NCBI RefSeq assembly: GCF_016808095.1 | Contig: NC_068971.1 | Location: 29,161,631-29,225,630, forward strand | Reading direction: 5' to 3' | DNA: 64,000 nt | Source of the DNA: Vigna angularis | Taxonomy: Eukaryota > Streptophyta > Magnoliopsida > Fabales > Fabaceae | The notes under the pieces: generated by a model | Told to the model about the DNA's origin: nothing | The model's database searches: none | The model's input: only the letters and a program-made list of their open reading frames with translations | In this document: in pieces, positions 62,640 to 64,000 of the stretch | Layout of the letters: each line of letters opens with the position of its first letter | Numbering within the stretch: the stretch's first letter is position 1 | Position numbers and translations under genes: made by a program

Positions 62640-64000
62640 TTAATGCAGTTCAGCCCCTTGGTGAGTATGTCTGCAAGTTGGTTCTGGGTGGATACATATG
62701 GTGTGCAAATCATGCCACTGGGTGGATACATATGGTGTGCAAATCATGCCACTGTCTAGTTTTTCCTTGATAAAGTGTCTATCAACTTCAATATGTTTAG
62801 TTCTAGCATGCTGCACCGGGTTGTGGGCTATGCTAATTGCAGATTTATTGTCACAATATAACCTCATAGGTTCATCCCACTTTATCCTCAAGTCTTCTAA
62901 TATAATCTTCAGCAAGTTCACATATTTCGTGAGCCATTGCTCGAAATTCTGCTTCAACACTTGATCTAGCCACTACACTCTGTTTTTTACTCTTCCAAGT
63001 CACTAAGTTTCTACCAAGGAAGGTGCAATATCCCGTGGTTGATCTCCTATCTACCACTGACCCTGCATAGTCTGCATCTGTATATGCTTCAAGACTTACA
63101 CTCCTGTTTCGTTTGAACAAAATCCCTCTTCCGAAGGTCCCTTTCAAGTACTGGACAATTCTAAGGGCAGCTTGTAAATGTGCTTCCTTTGGTTGGTGCA
63201 TAAAATGGCTGACTAGACTCACAACAAACGCAATGTCTGGTCTAGTGTAAGATAAGTAAATAAGCATGCCCACAAGTCTTTGATACATTTCCTTGTCCAC
63301 TGGATCAACTGGGGTGCTTACTGGTCTGCAGCCTATCTTCCCTATTTCTTTAAGCAAGTCAGTAATATACTTTTGTTGAGATATGAAGATTCCTTTCTTG
63401 GAATGAGCCACTTCAATTCCTAAAAAATATTTAAGCCTCCCTAGTGTCTTGATCTCAAATTCAGTGGCAAGGCATTCGCTTAACACTTGCTGTTCCTTTT
63501 TGTCATCTCCACTCACTATAATGTCTTCTACATATACTAATAGAATTGTTACTCCCCCTGAAACTGAATGTTTGATAAATAATGTGTGATCCCATTGGCT
63601 TTGTTTGTAGCCCAGACATGCATAACTTTGGTAACTTTGGTAAATCTTCCAAACTGTGCTCTTAGGGGATTGTTTCAGTCCATATAGGGCTTTCTTAATT
63701 TGCAAATAGTTCCAGCAGCAACCTGTCCATTGTAACCAAGGGGCAACTCCATGTATATTTCTTCTTCAAGGTTTCCATGTAGAAAAGCATTCTTCACATC
63801 AAACTGATGCAGATCCCAATCATTATTTGTTGCTAGTGACAATATTACTCTGACCGTGTTCATCTTAGCAACCGGGGCAAATGTCTCCAAGTAATCAACT
63901 CCATAGGTTTGAGTGAAGCCTTTGGCCACCAACCTTGCCTTGTAACGTTTGATGGTCCCATCCGCCCTATACTTTATTGCATATACCCAATTACACCCTA
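62640..64000 (-). pseudogene. Copia RT-RNase H remnant
   Basis: From the right edge: [36 protein letters not shown] (RT), then after a frameshift near 63690 [24 protein letters not shown], and RNase H (YTDADYAGSVVDRRSTTGY, RSSVEAEFRAMA). A second shift near 62915 leads to LYCDNKSAISIAHNPVQHAR. The RT box reads YVED instead of YVDD, so a catalytic aspartate is changed. A 34-bp tandem duplication shifts the frame of the C-terminus. Confidence 0.88.
62686..62753. repeat. 34-bp tandem duplication in the copia RNase H
   Basis: gggtggatacatatggtgtg plus caaatcatgccact occurs at 62686-62719 and again at 62720-62753. The extra 34 bases shift the reading frame near the end of pol. Confidence 0.92.

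Larger units (their letters stand above)
62376..64000 (-). mobile_element. Ty1-copia element, 3' part, running off the right edge
   Basis: The 3' LTR (about 62376-62578) starts TGTCAGAAACC on minus and is preceded there by a strong polypurine tract (complement of ctccccctcaagctgg at 62579-62594). RNase H and RT follow towards higher coordinates and continue past the window. The far end of the LTR merges with the LTR of the outer gypsy and is not precisely placed. Confidence 0.8.

Overview
The window is plant nuclear DNA, most likely from a papilionoid legume of the Vigna/Phaseolus type. Supporting signs are very AT-rich intergenic DNA, GT-AG introns, a plant-only starch-metabolism gene, and dense Ty1-copia, Ty3-gypsy, CACTA and MULE-type elements. 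The family-level assignment is inferred from the style of the repeats and proteins, not from a marker. I see no bacterial operon, CRISPR array, or rRNA/tRNA gene.

Three host genes can be supported. (1) 1560-2622 (+) holds the last three exons of a zinc-independent alkenal/enone oxidoreductase-like gene whose N-terminal part is absent. (2) 28882-30688 (+) is a complete seven-exon gene for a C2H2-finger protein with a DEDDh exonuclease-like domain. Three of its five catalytic positions look substituted, and one intron is GC-AG. (3) 39741-49646 (-) holds the last five exons of LSF1 (LIKE SEX FOUR 1): the dual-specificity phosphatase P-loop and the CBM48 glycan-binding module. Two gypsy elements have swollen one of its introns to 8.1 kb, and its 5' exons are not in the window.

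The rest is mostly mobile DNA, and many boundaries are fixed by target-site duplications (TSDs). 6631-7109 is a 5S-rRNA-bearing Cassandra-like LTR with a 62-bp duplication. 7851-9239 is a truncated copia. 10981-17287 is a decayed copia with a 1.4-kb solo LTR nested in its integrase. 17900-20395 is a 2.5-kb solo LTR. 22138-23473 and 24313-28414 are two CACTA elements; the second carries transposase remnants and a Ulp1-like peptidase and ends in the promoter region of the exonuclease-like gene. 32366-33438 and 37977-39190 are elements with long terminal inverted repeats (MULE-like; the second is Pack-MULE-like). 41528-46732 is a young gypsy and 46828-48919 a deleted gypsy, both in the LSF1 intron. 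About 49998-62375 is a multi-level nest of gypsy elements. 62376-64000 is a copia running off the right edge.

Several gypsy families here share a primer-binding site that matches the 3' end of plant tRNA-Tyr, whereas the large copia uses one matching tRNA-Lys(CUU). The elements do not form a pathway. They record successive insertions into and around three genes. No wholly new biological system is evident. The most unusual points are the degenerate exonuclease active site, the transposon-loaded LSF1 intron, the tRNA-Tyr-primed gypsy group and the duplicated 5S promoter domain.
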